Origin: Capsicum annuum
Lineage: Eukaryota > Streptophyta > Magnoliopsida > Solanales > Solanaceae
Assembly (NCBI RefSeq): GCF_002878395.1
Contig: NC_061112.1
Coordinates: 41,723,486-41,787,485, forward strand
Length of the DNA stretch: 64,000 bases
Direction: 5' to 3'
Shown here: positions 33,489 through 45,080 of the stretch, one piece after another
Numbering within the stretch: the stretch's first letter is position 1
Layout of the letters: each line of letters starts with the position of its first letter
Program-made: the position numbers and the translations under genes
Notes under the pieces: generated by a model
Databases searched by the model: none
What the model was told of the DNA's origin: nothing
What the model saw: only the letters and a program-made list of their open reading frames with translations

Positions 33489-33560
33489 TAAGATACTGAT
33501 TAAATAGTCGTTTGTCCTAGAACGGGCAAAAAAAGACATGGAGGGAAAATTAGTAATTAC
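33489..33560 (-). other. End of the G body with a primer-site-like motif at the LTR border
   Basis: A short noncoding segment between the pol end and the 3' LTR. Where a polypurine tract is expected, the minus strand reads TTAATCAGTATCTTA, a decayed form of TTAATTGGTATCAGA seen at the equivalent place beside 59999. Confidence 0.5.
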
Positions 33561-34830
33561 CTAAATCCACAAAAAGATATGGATACTTGCTACGCATGTC
33601 CGCCTTGGTCTCCCTAGCGGCCTCCTAAATAGGACGATCCTTCCATTGGACCTTCACAGGCGCAATCTCCTTAGTCCTCAGATTATGGACATCTCTAGCA
33701 AGAATAGTAACAGGTTCCTCTTCATAAGAGAGGTTTTCATCTAACGAGATCGAATCCCAACGAATCATGTAGTCACTATCTCCATGAAACTTCTTTGACA
33801 TAGATACATGAAACACGGGGTGAACTCTAGACAAACTCGGAGGCAATGCCAACCTATAGGCCACCGGCCTCACGCGCTGAAGAACCTCAAATGGTCTAAT
33901 ACATCTAGGAATGAGCTTACCTCGCTTCCCAAAATGCATGGCACCTTTCATAGGTGACATCTTGAGCAATACTTTCTCCCCCTTTATAAAGTGCATATCT
34001 TTAACTTTCTGATCCACATGCTCTTTTTGTCTACTTTAAGTCGCTATAAGTTTCTACTGAGTGAACCTGACCTTCTCTAATGAGTCATTAAAAGATTAGT
34101 ACCCCATGGACTCACCTCAAATATATCAAACCACCCAATGAGAGATCTACACCTTCTCCCACACAAAGCCTCAAATGGTGCCATATCAATACTTAAATGA
34201 AAAATGTTATTATATACAAACTCAGTCAAAGGTAGGAACTGATCCCAATGACCTCCAAAATCTATCACACATTCATGAAGTATATCCTCAAACACTTGAA
34301 TCATCCGCTAGGACTGCCCATCGATCTAAGGGTGAAAAGTTGTACTAAGGTCCAACCTTGTTCCCAACTCCTCATGCAATTTCTTCAAAAAGGTAGAGGT
34401 AAATTGAGTACCCCTATCCGAGATAATAAACACTAGGACCCCATGCAACCGAATAATATCCTTAAGATAAATTGTGGCCAACTTTTATGCATTATAAGTC
34501 ACCTAAACTGGAATGAAATGTGTAGACTTCCTCTACCTATCGATAATAACCCATATAGAATCATACTTTCCCAAAATCTTAGGACGACCAACAACAAAAT
34601 CCATAGTTATTCTCTCCCATTTCCATTCAGGAATAGGGATCCTATGAAGAGTACTGCCAGGCTTTTGATGCTCGTACTTTATCTGCTGACAACTCTGGCA
34701 TTTAGAAAAAAAAATCAACTATGTCAAGCTTTATCCGACCCCACCTGTAATGCTATCTCCAATTACGGTACATCTTGGTTGCACCAGGATTTATAGAATA
34801 CTTCAAACAATGAGCCTCAAAAAGAATAGT
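33561..34830 (-). pseudogene. Element G integrase and CR region, gypsy
   Basis: In minus order: CQSCQQIKYEHQKPGSTLHR (zinc CC pair) and MDFVVGRPKILGKYDSIWVI (first catalytic Asp) at 34718-34533. A shifted stretch to 34310 carries the second Asp region. [20 protein letters not shown] and FEALCGRRCRSLIGWFDIFE follow at 34304-34077. Then 34017-33625 gives [40 protein letters not shown] and [12 protein letters not shown], followed by a stop. This is the most readable CR end in the window, 130 codons open. The H copy is homologous. Stops at the ends and two frameshifts make it non-functional. Confidence 0.9.
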
Positions 34831-34979
34831 AGGAGTCAAATCATCAACATGAGGTACACAAAATAACGTCTTAATCTGCAACACACCATCACCATCAAGA
34901 ATGGCCTCCTTGGCCTCGCCCTACAAAATCTTATCACGAATTTTTCTCAACTTAGCATCCTCAAATTGTTTAACCTTGA

Positions 34980-35560
34980 TTTGATAAAGAAATATGGACC
35001 TTGCCCTAATGATGGCTAGAATTCCTTATCTCTCAACCACCACAAGTCAAACAAACTTATTAGCTAGAGTCTGAATCTCTCTAGCCAACGGACGCCTGCT
35101 AGCATTCAAATAACCCAAACTACCCATAATTTCTAACTTCCTGCTCAATGCATCAGTGACTACATTAGCCTTCCCTGGATGGTAGAGAATGGTGATATCA
35201 TAATCTTTAATAAATTCCATCCATCTACACTATCTCAAATTCAAATCCCTCTGCGTGAACACATATTATAAACTGCGGTGATCAGTGAACACTTAAAAAT
35301 AAGACCCATACAAGTAATGCCTTCATATCTTAAGAGCAAAAACTACAGTAGCAAACTCCAAATCATGGGTGGGATAATTCTTCTCATAAGGCTTCAATTG
35401 CCTCGAAGCATAAGCAATAACATTCATTTCCTGCATCAATACAGCACCTAAACTAGAACGTGGGGCATCACAATAAATAATAAAATCCTTACCTTCTACT
35501 GGTAAGGTAAGAATGGAAGTGGTAGTCAATAGGGTCTTGATCTTTTGAAAGATATCCTCA
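34980..35560 (-). pseudogene. Element G RNase H, gypsy
   Basis: The reading 35529-35323 gives [40 protein letters not shown] and [19 protein letters not shown]. It contains the YCDA box with the first catalytic Asp and the NYPTHDLE box with Glu. A stop follows ATVVFALKI where Trp is usual. The downstream part (35280-35040) holds [20 protein letters not shown] and [16 protein letters not shown] pieces in shifted frames. It joins the RT to the right and the integrase to the left, in normal order. Confidence 0.87.
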
Positions 35561-36400
35561 CACTCATCAGACTAAATAAAAGTTACATCCTTCTAAGTTA
35601 ACCACATCATGTGAGTAGCATTAGAAGCAAACCCCTTCACAAACCTGCGGTAATAACTTACTAAGACAATGAAGCTATGAACCTCCATCACTAAAGTAGT
35701 CCTAGCCTAATTCTTAACCGCTTCTATCTTTTGTGGGTCTACCATCACTCCTTCTTTTGAAGCCACATGCCCCAAAAAGGATACAGAAGCCAACTAGAAC
35801 TCACACTTAGAAAATATTGCATAAACCTTTTTCTCTTTTAACAAACGCAAAATAATCCTTAAGTGATTCACATGCTTCTCTTTACTCTTAGAGTAAACCA
35901 GAATATCATCAATAAAGACAATCACGAAAGAATCCAAGTAGGGTTTAAATATCCCATTCATAAAACTCATAAAAGCAGCTTGGGCATTAGTTAACCTAAA
36001 AGACCTTACAAAAAACTCATAGTTCCCATACCTAGTTTGAAAAGAAGTCTTAGGAATATTGTCAAGCCAAGTCTTAAGCTAATGATACCCGAACCTTAAT
36101 CAATCTTAGAGAATTAAGATACACCCTGTAATTGGTCAAATAAATCATTTATATGGGGCAAATAATACATGTTACAAATGGTGATTTTGTTCAACTGCCT
36201 GTAATCTATACACATACGAAGACTATCATCTTTCTTCTTTACAAACAAGATAGGAGCACCCCATGGAGGGAACTCAAATGAATAAAACCCTTACTTAACA
36301 AATCCTGCAACTGAGCCTTTAGCTCCCTCAATTCAGCTGGAGCTATCCTATAGGGAGGAATAAAAATAGGATGCATACCTGGCTCTAGTTCGAAACAAGA
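35561..36400 (-). pseudogene. Element G reverse transcriptase, gypsy
   Basis: The minus-strand reading holds, in order, an IPPYRIAPAEL-like start near 36360, [20 protein letters not shown] near 36240, DLFDQLQG near 36140, and [20 protein letters not shown] near 35925. FIDD, the YxDD-type catalytic box, is intact here, unlike in B, H, E and F. After it come [20 protein letters not shown] and a KIEAVKN-type end near 35720. Stops and shifts occur between 36330 and 35990. This is the best preserved RT centre of the H-G-D family in the window, but it is still a pseudogene. Confidence 0.85.
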
Positions 36401-36867
36401 GTTAATGTCACGGTCTAGCGGTGTACTAGGAAAATCTATAGGAAAAACCTCTTAGAACTCACATACTATAGGTTCTGACTCAATAGATGGGACCTCTGTG
36501 GAAGTGTCCCAAAGATGTGCTAGGGAGGACAAACAACCTCTCCTAATTAACCACTTTGCACATAGAAAGGAAATAAGTTTTGTTGAAGCAGGACTATAAT
36601 CACCCTCCCACACAAATCTATCCATTCTCGACATAGCTACAGTCACTGTCTTAGTATGACAATCTAATATTATATGATACGGTGACAACTAACTCATACC
36701 CAAAATTATATCAAAATCTACCATATCTAGAATTGTTAAATCTGCCCAAGTCTGATACCCCATAAACATAACAGAAAAAGAACAACAAACTATTAACCAT
36801 AATAAAATCATTAATAGGAGTAGACACGTGAATCAGAAATTCAAGCAAATCACAAACCATGTTCAAT
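36401..36867 (-). pseudogene. Element G protease distal part and linker, cut by element E
   Basis: Next to the TCAAT duplicate at 36863-36867 the reading starts with fragments matching LDFLIHVSTPIGD and VDRFYRSC of the H copy, then DFDIILGMS (about 36715-36690). The frame 36688-36452 gives MSPYHIILDCHTKTVTVAMS, RMDRFVWEGDYSPASTK and [20 protein letters not shown]. The first part of this same protease is at 55802-55915, 18.9 kb away, because element E is inserted. Confidence 0.87.
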
Positions 36868-39466
36868 TGTAACGCCTCAAGTCTGGTACCCCAGACGCTA
36901 CACGGTGCTCATAATCCCAAAGGACCACAAGCGAACCCATGACTGGTACCTGCTATAATAACTATAAAATAATACTAAAATATGCAGAATAATGGACTGA
37001 ACTACCATAAGGTTCAATGTTGTGATAAATATGAAATATGGTATATCAATACCAAAACTAAAATAACTGTTTGAACATGCTATAGTCTTAAAGCGTCTAA
37101 ACTGTCTGAATAAGGAGTTGATAGGACATGTCCTCAACTAAATCCATCTACTGAAAGTGACTAAGTACTAAAATATTGAAAGAATAAAATAATCATGTCC
37201 TCAAAATATAATGACTCATCACTGACTCTGACTCCTGATATCTGAGCTGCTAAGTGCGATTGAGAACCTGAGCATCCGAACCTAAGGTATAAAACACCAT
37301 AGCATAAAAGAAAAGTATGTGTCAGTACATATAAATGTACTGATACACAAAGTGAGGTAAGGATGAATGCAAGGTTTCATAAGCATGAACTAACTGACTG
37401 GATAATATGAAAATGATTACATGAGGATACCCATGATGAGTATATAACTGTAACTGAAATTATAAGGATTCTGAATCTTAAGGTTACTAATAACATGGAA
37501 TACTGATAACTGATATAGTTAATAACTGGGTGACTGTGTCTAACAATCCTAATTCTAATGGAACTAGCTGAGTTCCATACTAAAATGAGTGACTGTATCT
37601 AACAGCCCTAAAATCTGTAGAACTATCTGAGTTCTTTACTGAAGAATGAGACTGGGACTGTGGGAGGTAGTCATCTAACCAGCATGCCCTAAATAAGATA
37701 TTATAGCTAAGTTGAGGTCCAATCTGTAACCGCAATTAGAAGGGTGTCAAGATCACGGCACTAGTAAACACGAGCTAAGAGTGACCCTTATCTATTAGGT
37801 ACTCTAACGAGAATGGTGGGACCCTTATCTAACATGTTAAGCCACCTCATCAACCCTCAACTGGAAGATTTGATGTCTCAACCTATGCTAGCTACATAGT
37901 TGTGGAACGCAAGGACTATTTCTAAGAATCACACCCTTTGCTAGCAGGTGAGTTCCCATCCTTGGATTCACTCGATGTTGAATCCTACTCCCATCTAAAT
38001 AGACACTAATTTGATTATATTGAGCTGAACTGGACTGAGTTCGCTAAGTTCTATTGACTGCTAAAATATTACTGAATTCCAATAACTAACTAAATTTACT
38101 GAGGATTTAACTGAATACTGAATTGGGATTGGACTGACACTAAGATTACTAAGTTTTCCTGAGTTCTGTAACTAACTGAATTCTACTGATCTAGCTTGAC
38201 TGAGAGTATCTTGAAAACTGAAACTGGCTCTAGGCACACAGCTAAATTTTTGGGTCTTAAATACCCCCAAGACTCGATAGCATGAAAATAACTGAGACAT
38301 GACACTACTTGAACACATAACCATAGACAACAATTCAAAATACTATCATTGAGGGGTTTCATAAAGCACTCGTAAGTCAAAATCTTACACATGAATGGGA
38401 ATATATGCTAATGTAATATAATTTCTCAAATCCATACTTATGAGCATTCCACCAAATCATTACAAGACAAAGCTTTAGCATGGACGTCATTTTGAACATA
38501 TGGGTACATCATGATTTCATCATTTGGATCACAAATGGGTCATAATACACAATCTTTATTCACTTAGGCATTTTGACAAACACATAGAAGACATAACCTT
38601 TTTCTATGGCATGAATCAACAAATAACACATCATGGCCATATCAAGCACTTCAAATTTATAGATTTCAAACCATATACTAACATAAAGTCATGAAAATTC
38701 AATAAATATTAAATCTTGGAAATCATATCACAACATAAACATGTGTACAATCAAACCCACAACATGGAATTCAAAATTCATATTTTGAAAAGGGTTTCTT
38801 GAGCTCCAAGGGTGGAAGGGACCCATAGATGAACACTTTACATACCTTAGTAGATAATTTCATGAAGGTAAATGGAGGAATTCTTGAGTTTTTGATTTGA
38901 AATTAACCTCCTAGGGTTTCTTGCTCTTGAACAATTATGAAGTAATGAATGTATTTAGTAAAAAGAGGGCTAAATTTTGTGTTATGAGGGCTGAAGGTCG
39001 AGGAAAATGACCTTATTAACCTTAAGGATACGATCATTTAATGACTAAAATTGGGCACTGACGCGTTTGGCGATACGGCACGTTAATGCCATCGATGCGA
39101 TACTTGATGCATCACGCTATTATCACCTCGTGTCTCAGTACTTTTGACTGGCAACCTGGAATAATATTAACCAATGTGATGGGCAACCGGTGCGCCAAGA
39201 TCGCGTTGGTCCTTTATTTTGTTCTTCAAAACATAGTCTAAACGAGGTTCGCCAAAACTTGTCCAAGAACACCTATTGACCTTCTTGATCATGAATTAAC
39301 AAAAATATAGACCATTAAAGGACATTAAAGTCACAAAATAAGATTATCAACTTTCGAAGGCTATAAATAAACTAGGTAGGAAAACTTAGCTAGAATTTTC
39401 TAAGTTTGGGATCTCTTGACAAGCTTAAAGGACTGAATTAAGCTAGAAATTTCATGAGGTCTTAAA
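36868..39466 (-). mobile_element. 3' LTR of element E (2.6 kb)
   Basis: On the plus strand it runs from TGTAACGCCTC to GGTCTTAAA (expected GGTCTTACA). It aligns by eye along its whole length with 53196-55801, including CACGGTGCTCATAATC, ATGACTGGTACCTGCT, CTAGGCACACAGCTAAAT and GAGCTCCAAGGGTGG. The middle is rich in ACTGA simple sequence. It lies next to the left TCAAT duplicate. Small frames inside are shadows. Confidence 0.9.
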
Positions 39467-39645
39467 ATATCTCTCCTTTGGGAATATTCATTCTCGAATA
39501 AGATTGACTGAGATGGGAAAAATAATAAGATGATGTACATACTGATCATGAACAATAGAAACATGATTACATGACTGACAATACTGATTTACTGAGATTA
39601 ATACTGAGCATACATATCTGATGCATGATTTCATGACTGAGATGA
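39467..39645 (-). other. Polypurine tract and 3' end of the E body, left of element F
   Basis: The minus strand reads CAAAGGAGAGATAT directly before the LTR start, a good polypurine tract. The rest is noncoding CATGACTGA-rich sequence. Its continuation, also rich in CATGA and CTGA, is found at 41255 and again at 48151, since an F LTR interrupts it. GATGA at 39641-39645 is the left target duplicate of F. Confidence 0.75.
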
Positions 39646-41254
39646 TGATGTGTGAGCATATGCTAACACATTTGAGGATTTTAACTCTAAATAATTGCAA
39701 GGTCTTGAGGAACTTTAGTTATTTTTTATTAGTTTATGTTTGATTTTGCAGTTTAAGCTGATATGATAGAGAACCAACATGAAATGAATCAAAAAGTTGA
39801 AAATTAAAGAAATCTGAAGAAAAGTATAGCTGACGACATTTGTGATAAGTCATCAGCCCTGTGATAAGATATCAGGTCAGTCGTCATCAGTATACAGGGA
39901 ATTGGCCTAAAGTGGAAGTTATGATGACATTTTGTGATAGGTCATCACGTAGCTGATAGGTTATCAAGTTTTTCGTCAGCCTTAAATAGGGAATAAGTTC
40001 CAGCTAGTAGAATCGACGACATTTTGTGATAGGCCATCATAATGGTGATAAGCTATCAGGAATGCCATCATACTTAGGCAGGACATGAGAATTGGAGCAA
40101 AAGTGAGATTTCTGATAAGTCATTACAGTCCTGATAAGCTGTAAGAAGTTGCCGTCAACCTAAGATAGGACTAGTGAAGATTTGAAGAAGACCTGACGAC
40201 ATTCTTGATAAGTCATCAGGATCCTGATAAGGTGTCACCAATAGTCGTCATCTATTCTGAGAAAAAGCTATAACCTTGATTTTGTTTCCTTATTTAGGGT
40301 TAACTATTTAAAGCTTGTTTTAGGGTTTTCTAGACATTGTTATTATTATTATCGTTATTATTCTGCACAAGGTCTCCACCTTGAGTTTTGGACAGCATAT
40401 TTTGATATTTTCTCCCTTTATTTCTTGACTTTAACAACACAACTATTTTTGAGAGATTATTATCAGTATTTTGGGATTTTCCTTAGTGATCTAATCTGTG
40501 AATCACTAGTTATTATTCATCTCTGTAAGTTTATTTTTCAAATCATGAGTTCAGTTATGTGTTTTGTTCATTACATCATGAGTGTCTAAGATCCATTAAC
40601 CTGAGTTATGGGATCTAAGGTTACATCTTGATGAGGTGCTAAGTATTCAAGATTCAAAAGGTGGTAAGATTTCTTGATAATTCTGAAGGTTTAATTAATG
40701 TCTGTTGGTTGGAAATAGTAGACACACCTAATTTGATTTGCTTGAGAAAGAAATCAAATATAGTAGGAAATGAATTATCAATAGGGACTCAAAAATACTT
40801 CATTTAATAATCAGCGCTGTAACAAGGTTGGTTAACCTGAGGTAAAATCTAGGTAGTAAATAGAAACTCCCTAAGTTTGAGAGGATTAGAGAATTAAATA
40901 CTTAAGTAGGTCAAGAGAAATTTAAGAATAACATTGATAAAGATAGCTTGTTATCCTACCCACCACGAAAATCTTAAATCACTTTTAGCATCTGTCATAT
41001 ACCGAAAGCCCTAGTGAAATAATTCTTGTTATTCCAAAAACTTTTGATTTACAAACACCGAAAGTAAAGTGACAAACAACAACTTGTTAAACCTAAACCC
41101 CCTATTTTAGGAAACATTAAACTATCAGTGGATTAAATTGCAAATAACTAAAGTTCATACCATATTCCCTGTGGGATTCGACCCAAACCTAGTTGTGTTT
41201 TATATTGACAAAGATCACTTACACTCATTCAAGAGTGTAATTTGAGCATTATCA
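39646..41254 (+). mobile_element. LTR of Athila-like element F, solo-like copy (1.6 kb)
   Basis: It starts TGATGTGTGAGCATATG and ends GAGCATTATCA, flanked by GATGA (39641-39645) and GCTGA (41255-41259). It aligns throughout with 46539-48150. Unlike a 5' LTR it is followed by element E sequence, not by a primer site and gag, so it behaves as a solo LTR. Five TGACG/GATAAG modules lie at 39831-40253, upstream of a TATA-like CTATTTAAAGC (about 40306). The right part holds an ATT microsatellite and noncoding sequence. Confidence 0.88.
39831..40253. promoter_or_regulatory. Five ~60-bp TGACG/GATAAG modules in the F LTR
   Basis: Modules begin at about 39831, 39922, 40014, 40104 and 40194, spaced 90-92 bp. 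Typical parts are TGACGACATT at the start, two GATAAG or GATAGG boxes each followed by a TATCA/CATCA, and GTCGTCA at the end, so each module is an imperfect palindrome. TGACG is the core of as-1 type bZIP sites and GATAAG of I-box/GATA sites. They lie just upstream of the TATA-like box, as an enhancer would. A role in transcription is inferred. The same array is at 46726-47150. Confidence 0.7.
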
Positions 41255-42270
41255 GCTGATACATGAATGCATGATTGGGAGTATTGATAAGATGATCATG
41301 CATATTTGATGCTTGAAGACATAACTGAACTGACTCATGAACATGCGACTGACTATGTAATGGTAAAGGATACCAAGTATGAATTTGATAACTGAGCATG
41401 AAACCGAATACCAAGTTTGTAACTAAAATCTAAACATAAAATGGAATAAGCTTAAGGAAAGCCATTACCTTATGCTGAGTCTGAATTAGCAGAGAAGAGG
41501 TAAGCATACTTGGTCCGCATGTCTGCTTCTGCTTCCTAAGTAGCTCCCTCAGCGGAATTATTTCTCCAAAAAACTTTGGTTAGAGGGACTTCTTTATTTC
41601 TCAGTCTGCGGGTCTAATAGTCAAGGATTTTGAATGGAATTTCCTCATAAGAGAGGTTGTTCTAAATATCTATGCCCTTTATAAGGACTACAACTGGTGG
41701 GTCACCTATGCACTTCTTTAGCAAGGAGATATAGAACACTGGATGCATTGAAGCATGATCTGGAGGCAACTCGGGCTCATAAGCTACTTTGCTAAAGAGA
41801 CTAAAAATTTTGAAGGGACCGACATATTGGGGACTGAGATTTCCCTTGCCAAACCTCTTCACTCCCTTTATGGAAGAGATTTTTAGGTACATGTAATCAC
41901 CAATCTCAAACTTGAGATCATTTTTATGCATATCTACATATGATTTATGTTGGCTCTAAGTTTTCTTGAGCCTCACTCTGATTAACTAAACTTTCTCTAT
42001 GGTATCAAAGACCAAGTCAAGACCTACTACTACAACCTCACCGACTTTGAACCAACCAATTAGAGATCTATATCTCCTACCATAGAGAGCTTCGAATAGA
42101 GCCATTTGAATAATGGAATGATAGTTTTTGTTGTATCTAAACTCAATCAAAGGCAAGTGGTCATCCCAACTACCCTTGAAATCAATTGTACATGCCCTTA
42201 TCATATCTTCTAAGGTTTGAACGGTCCTTTCTGCTTGACCATCCGTTTGAGGATAAAAGGCTGTACTGAG
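41255..42270 (-). pseudogene. Duplicated piece of element E integrase end and CR region
   Basis: The minus-strand reading gives MLSTAFYPQTDGQAERTVQT with the catalytic Glu (AER), and FEALYGRRYRSLIGWF (42273-41986). Then 41931-41662 gives MHKNDLKFEIGDYMYLKISS, SPQYVGPFKIFSLFSKVAYE and MHPVFYISLLKKCIGDPPVV. The whole interval repeats 48151-49169 at roughly nine matches in ten by eye. At 42270/42271 it switches directly to element F RT on the other strand. It is thus a partial second copy of the E flank of F. See findings for the rearrangement. Confidence 0.88.
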
Positions 42271-43740
42271 CAATAGGTAAACGTACTTATTTTAGTACTT
42301 CAGAAGCACAAGAGAGCAATAGGCTGGACCATCGCAGATATTATTAGCATTTCTTTGGGCATCTGCACGCATAAAATTTAACCTGAGGAAGATTGTATTC
42401 CAACCATAGAGCATCAGATCCGTCTTAACCCACCAATATAAGAGGTGGTTAAGAAGGAGATTATTAAGTGGTTGGATGCAAGAGTGGTTTACCCTATTTC
42501 TGACAGCAAGTGGGTAAGTTCAATTTAATACGTACCCTAAAAAGGGGTCATAATGGTGGTTTCTAATGAAAGGAATTAGTTGATTTGACTCAGGCCTGTA
42601 ACTGGGTGGAGAGTTTCCATGGACTATCGCAAGCTGAATTCTTGGACTCTGAAAGACCACTTCTCGATGCCCTTTATGGACCAAATGCTTGATTGATTGG
42701 CTGGAAGAGGGTGGTATTCCTTCTTGTATGGTTATTTTGGATATAACCAAATATGCATTGCTCCTAAAGATCAGGAGAATACGACATTCACATGCTCATA
42801 TAGCACCTTTGCATTTAAGAGGATGCTATTTGGGCTATACAATGCGCCTGCCACTTTTCAATGGTGTATGATATTTATCTTTTTAGACATGGTGGAGGAC
42901 ACCATAGAGGTATTCATGGTTGATTTCTATATGGTGGGTGATTTATTCGAGATGTGTTTGGCAAAGCTGACTCTAGCCTTGCAGAGATGTGTTGAATTTA
43001 ATTTGGTGCTTAACTGGGAAAAATGCCTTTTCATGGTAAAGGAGGGCATCATTCTCGACCATAAAATTTCCAAAAAAGGGATAGAAGTTGATCAAGCAAA
43101 AGTGGAAGTTATTGAGAAACTACAACCTCCTATTTCAGTGAAGGGAGTGCGTAGTTTTCTTGGGCATGTTGGATTTTATCAGAGATTTATAAAAGATTTC
43201 TCGAAGGTTGCAAATACATTTTGCAAACTTTTGGAGAAAGAAGTGAAGTTTTTCTTCGATGATGAGTGCTTGCAGATATTTAAATGCCTTAAAAGGAAGC
43301 TGGTTGAGGCCCCTATTATTATTGCACCTGACTGGTCAGAACCATTTGAGATCATATATGATGACAGTGGTATTGCCCTTGGAGCTTTATTGGGATAAGA
43401 GAGGGAAAAACTGTTTCATCTGATATATTATGCCAGCAAAACACTGAATAGAGCGCAAAAGAATTACACTGTCACTGAAAAGGAACTTCTGACCGGAGTA
43501 TATACTTTTGAGAAGTTCAGAGCTTATCTGCTTGGGACCAAAGTGGTGGTCTACACCGACTATGATACCTTAAAGTATCTGATGGCTAAGAAGGATGCAA
43601 AACTAAGACAGATTAGATGGGTATTACTGCTGCAAGAATTTGACTTTGAGGTCAAAATAGGAAAGGTTGTGAAAACCAGGTTACAGATAATCTGTCTAGA
43701 ATGGAAGGTGAATAGGAAATTAGTGATGAAACAAAGATAA
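42271..43740 (+). pseudogene. Element F reverse transcriptase and RNase H, Athila-like
   Basis: The reading starts at about 42298 with VLQKHKRAIGWTIADIISIS. It continues through VVKKEIIKWLDARVVYPISD and, after stops at 42537-42585, TGWRVSMDYRKLNSWTLKDH. The frame 42697-43398 (233 codons) carries QENTTFTCSYSTFAFKRMLF, GLYNAPATFQWC, VEDTIEVFMVDFYMVGDLFE, and VKGVRSFLGHVGFYQRFIKD. The catalytic FMDD box is FMVD. The RNase H start is APDWSEPFEIIYDDSGIALG; after one stop it gives [20 protein letters not shown] and [20 protein letters not shown]. The first Asp box (CDAS) is changed to DDSG but keeps an acid. Non-functional. Confidence 0.9.
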
Positions 43741-45080
43741 ATGATGCATTCCCTGATGAGGAGATCCTGGCTACCACTGTGGAAAAATTGCCTTGGTATG
43801 GGAATTATAAAAATTATTTTATGAGTGAGGTCATCCTAGAAAACCTTTATTTCTATCATGGGAAGAAATTCTTACATGATGTGACTCATTACTTTTGAGA
43901 TGAACCGTATCTTTTTCGGTGATGTACGAATAATATTATAAGTAGATGTGTACTGAAAGTGGATATATTGTTCATATTAGAAGCATGGCATGCTTCCCCA
44001 GTTGGGGGTCACCATGCAGGCAACTGAATTGCTAGGAAGGTGTTCCAGAGTGGCTATTACTGGCCAACATAGTTCAAGAATGCCTATGAATTTATGCTGA
44101 AATATGACCAGTGTCAGAGGCAGGGGTCAATCTCCAAAAGACATGAGATGCCCTTGACTAAGATTCTTGAAATGGAATTGTTTGATGTCTGGGGCATTGA
44201 TTTCATGGGTCTTTTTGTAAGCTCGTATGGGATGAAATATATTTTAGTTGTTCTTGACTACGTCTCAAAATAGGTTGAAGCTGTAGCATTGTCTGATAAT
44301 GAAGGGAAGAGGGTTGTTTCTTTTCTCTAGAAGAACATCTTCTCTCGCTTTGGAGTACCACGTACTATTATAAGTGATGAAGGATCTAATTTTTGCAACA
44401 AACTTTTTCGAGAAGCTTTAGAAAAATATAGGGTGAATCAGCACCGAGTAGCTACTCCATACCACCCATAAATCAGTGGGAAAGTAGAGGTGTCAAATTG
44501 AGAGATTAAAGCCATCCTAGCCAAAAGGGTGTACGCTAGCAGAAAAGATTGGTCTCGAAAGCTCGATGATGCCCTGTGGGCATATCGCACTGCATTCAAG
44601 ACACCCGTTGGTATGTCACCATTTCAGTTGGTCTATGGAAAAGCTTTCCACTTACCAATAGAGCCGGAGCACAAAGCCTTATGGGTACTCAAAAGGTTGA
44701 ATTTGAATTGAAAAGAGGCAGCAGAGCTAAGACTGGGGAAACTGAATGAGATGGATGAATTTCATCTCAGGACATATGAACGAGTAGATCTGCATAAAGA
44801 AAAGATAAAAAAATACCACGATTGGAGGATAGAGAAATGAGACTTCAAAAAGGGTGACATGGTGCTTCTGCCAATTCCAGACTCAAATTGTTCCCAGGTA
44901 AGCTGAAATCTAAGTGATCGGGCCCTTTTAAAGTCATCCAAGTCTACTCATCTGGAGAAGTGGAACTTAAAAATGATGATGGCAGTACCTTCAAGGTGAA
45001 TGTGCAATGTGTCAAGCTTTACATTGGTCCGAAAGAATCAATAAAAAGTATCACCATTATCTATCTCGATGAAGTCTAAA
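43741..45080 (+). pseudogene. Element F integrase, Athila-like
   Basis: Zinc region: ASPVGGHHAGN near 43993 and KYDQCQRQGSISKRHEMP near 44100. Catalytic triad: GIDFMG near 44193, IISDEGSNFCNKLF near 44370, and GKVEVSN near 44478 (usually GQ.E.SN). Then 44529-44711 reads [40 protein letters not shown] and [12 protein letters not shown], the diagnostic '[36 protein letters not shown]' block of Athila-type integrases. Stops at about 44272, 44326, 44470 and 44500 break it. The C-terminal tail after YHDWRIEK is shifted. Confidence 0.9.
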
